This document shows, in pieces, positions 32,304 to 32,816 of a stretch of DNA of 32,816 nt. The stretch is from Flavobacteriales bacterium (GTDB lineage: Bacteria; Bacteroidota; Bacteroidia; UBA10329). Made by a program: the position numbers and the translations under genes. Positions within the stretch are counted from its first letter, which is position 1. Each line of letters opens with the position of its first letter. The stretch covers positions 1 to 32,816 of the forward strand of contig JAIPBJ010000032.1 in the NCBI GenBank assembly GCA_021739625.1. The letters are read 5' to 3'. Below the pieces are notes generated by a model that saw nothing but the letters and a program-made list of their open reading frames with translations, was not told where the DNA came from and made no database searches.

Positions 32304-32816
32304 TTGTTCACCTGTATGCATCCCGCCACTTTCCTCGCCACTTCGCGCACCGTGTCAGTATCTGTTCCAATAGCATCGTATGCGATAGCCACGGCCATTC
32401 TGCGATACTTCCTTGTGCTGGGTTTACCGAAGATGCGGAAATCCGACTTTGGAATGGATGCGGCATCTTTCAATCCTGAGAACACTGGCGCTTCATTGTT
32501 TTCTGAAAGGGCCAGAACCACGGCACTGGCAGCAGTCCGTTCGAGAGTGATGTCAGGGATCGGAAGGCCAAGAATGGCCCGCGCATGCAACTCGAACTCT
32601 GAGAAATTCTGCGAACCGGCCAAAGTGACCATACCTGTGTCGTGCGGCCTTGGCGACAGTTCGGAGAAATAGACTCCATCAGGTGCAAGGAAAAACTCCA
32701 CACCCCAGATGCCCGCCCCACGGAGGGCGGCAGTCACCTTGGCTGCCATGTCTTGTGCCTCTTTCAGTTGCATTGGCCCCATGATTGCCGGCTGCCAGCT
32801 TTCCATGTAGTCACCA
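32300..32816 (-). CDS. purT: Phosphoribosylglycinamide formyltransferase 2 (partial, N-terminus missing)
   Basis: The last 171 residues of PurT, an ATP-grasp enzyme that formylates GAR with formate in purine synthesis. Reading from the window edge, GDYMESWQP matches the PurT segment GDYxESWQP. Then come the ATP-grasp metal and phosphate segments [25 protein letters not shown], followed by [25 protein letters not shown] and the C-terminal [17 protein letters not shown]. The N-terminal part is outside the window. The stop overlaps the stop codon of the response-regulator gene by convergence (TTAA). Confidence 0.96.
   Translation of the reverse strand, partial: GDYMESWQPAIMGPMQLKEAQDMAAKVTAALRGAGIWGVEFFLAPDGVYFSELSPRPHDTGMVTLAGSQNFSEFELHARAILGLPIPDITLERTAASAVVLALSENNEAPVFSGLKDAASIPKSDFRIFGKPSTRKYRRMAVAIAYDAIGTDTDTVREVARKVAGCIQVNN

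Overview
The window looks like chromosomal DNA of a Bacteroidota bacterium, probably Flavobacteriales-like, with G+C near 50 % by eye. Evidence: four proteins end in type IX secretion (T9SS) type A sorting domains, there is a Bacteroidota-type PID-CTERM-like small protein, a choice-of-anchor B protein, an IPExxxVDY-type protein beside pyruvate kinase and paired TonB energy transducers. Several genes are preceded by TAnnTTTG -7 boxes, and Shine-Dalgarno sequences are generally absent. No rRNA, tRNA, CRISPR array, insertion sequence or prophage was recognised.

Layout. 1-1006 (-): N-terminal part of an exported protein with a tandem-repeat coiled coil, cut by the window edge. 1061-2224 (+) and 2281-3366 (-): two convergent FAD-dependent DAO-fold oxidoreductases; the second resembles the oxidase half of the tRNA-modification enzyme MnmC and is 2 nt behind a subtilisin-like protease (3369-4973, -). 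A strong terminator separates these from an M43 metalloprotease with PKD, adhesin-like and T9SS domains (5128-7266, -). 7476-8150 (+): Crp/Fnr regulator. 8272-10590 (-): mnmD and prfC, a translation-related operon. 10643-12825 (+): thioredoxin-like protein and a Baeyer-Villiger-type monooxygenase. 12937-13128 (+): cold-shock protein with a clear promoter and terminator. 13197-13832 (-): MsrA, probably a lipoprotein.

13965-17961 is an envelope cluster: a T9SS cargo protein, the PID-CTERM-like protein, a choice-of-anchor B T9SS cargo protein and a PaaY-like hexapeptide protein. 18118-21238 (+): a double-SPOR periplasmic protein, an IPExxxVDY-type protein and pyruvate kinase. 21255-22793 (-): an all-helical protein of unknown function. 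22794-23265 has no convincing gene but holds a long minus-strand open frame without ATG. 23266-24030 (+): a protein of unknown function with a fibronectin-III-like end. 24253-28659 (+): a two-gene operon of a CsgG-like periplasmic protein and a 1026-residue T9SS cargo protein. 28886-29932 (+): M42 aminopeptidase. 30042-31575 (+): two TonB paralogues. 31614-32303 (+): OmpR-type response regulator. 32300-end (-): 3' part of purT.

Taken together this is mostly housekeeping DNA (translation, glycolysis, purine synthesis, protein repair) interleaved with secreted and cell-surface proteins. The best candidates for little-described biology are a possible split MnmC pathway, the PID-CTERM-like protein between two T9SS cargo genes, and the CsgG-like/T9SS-cargo operon.
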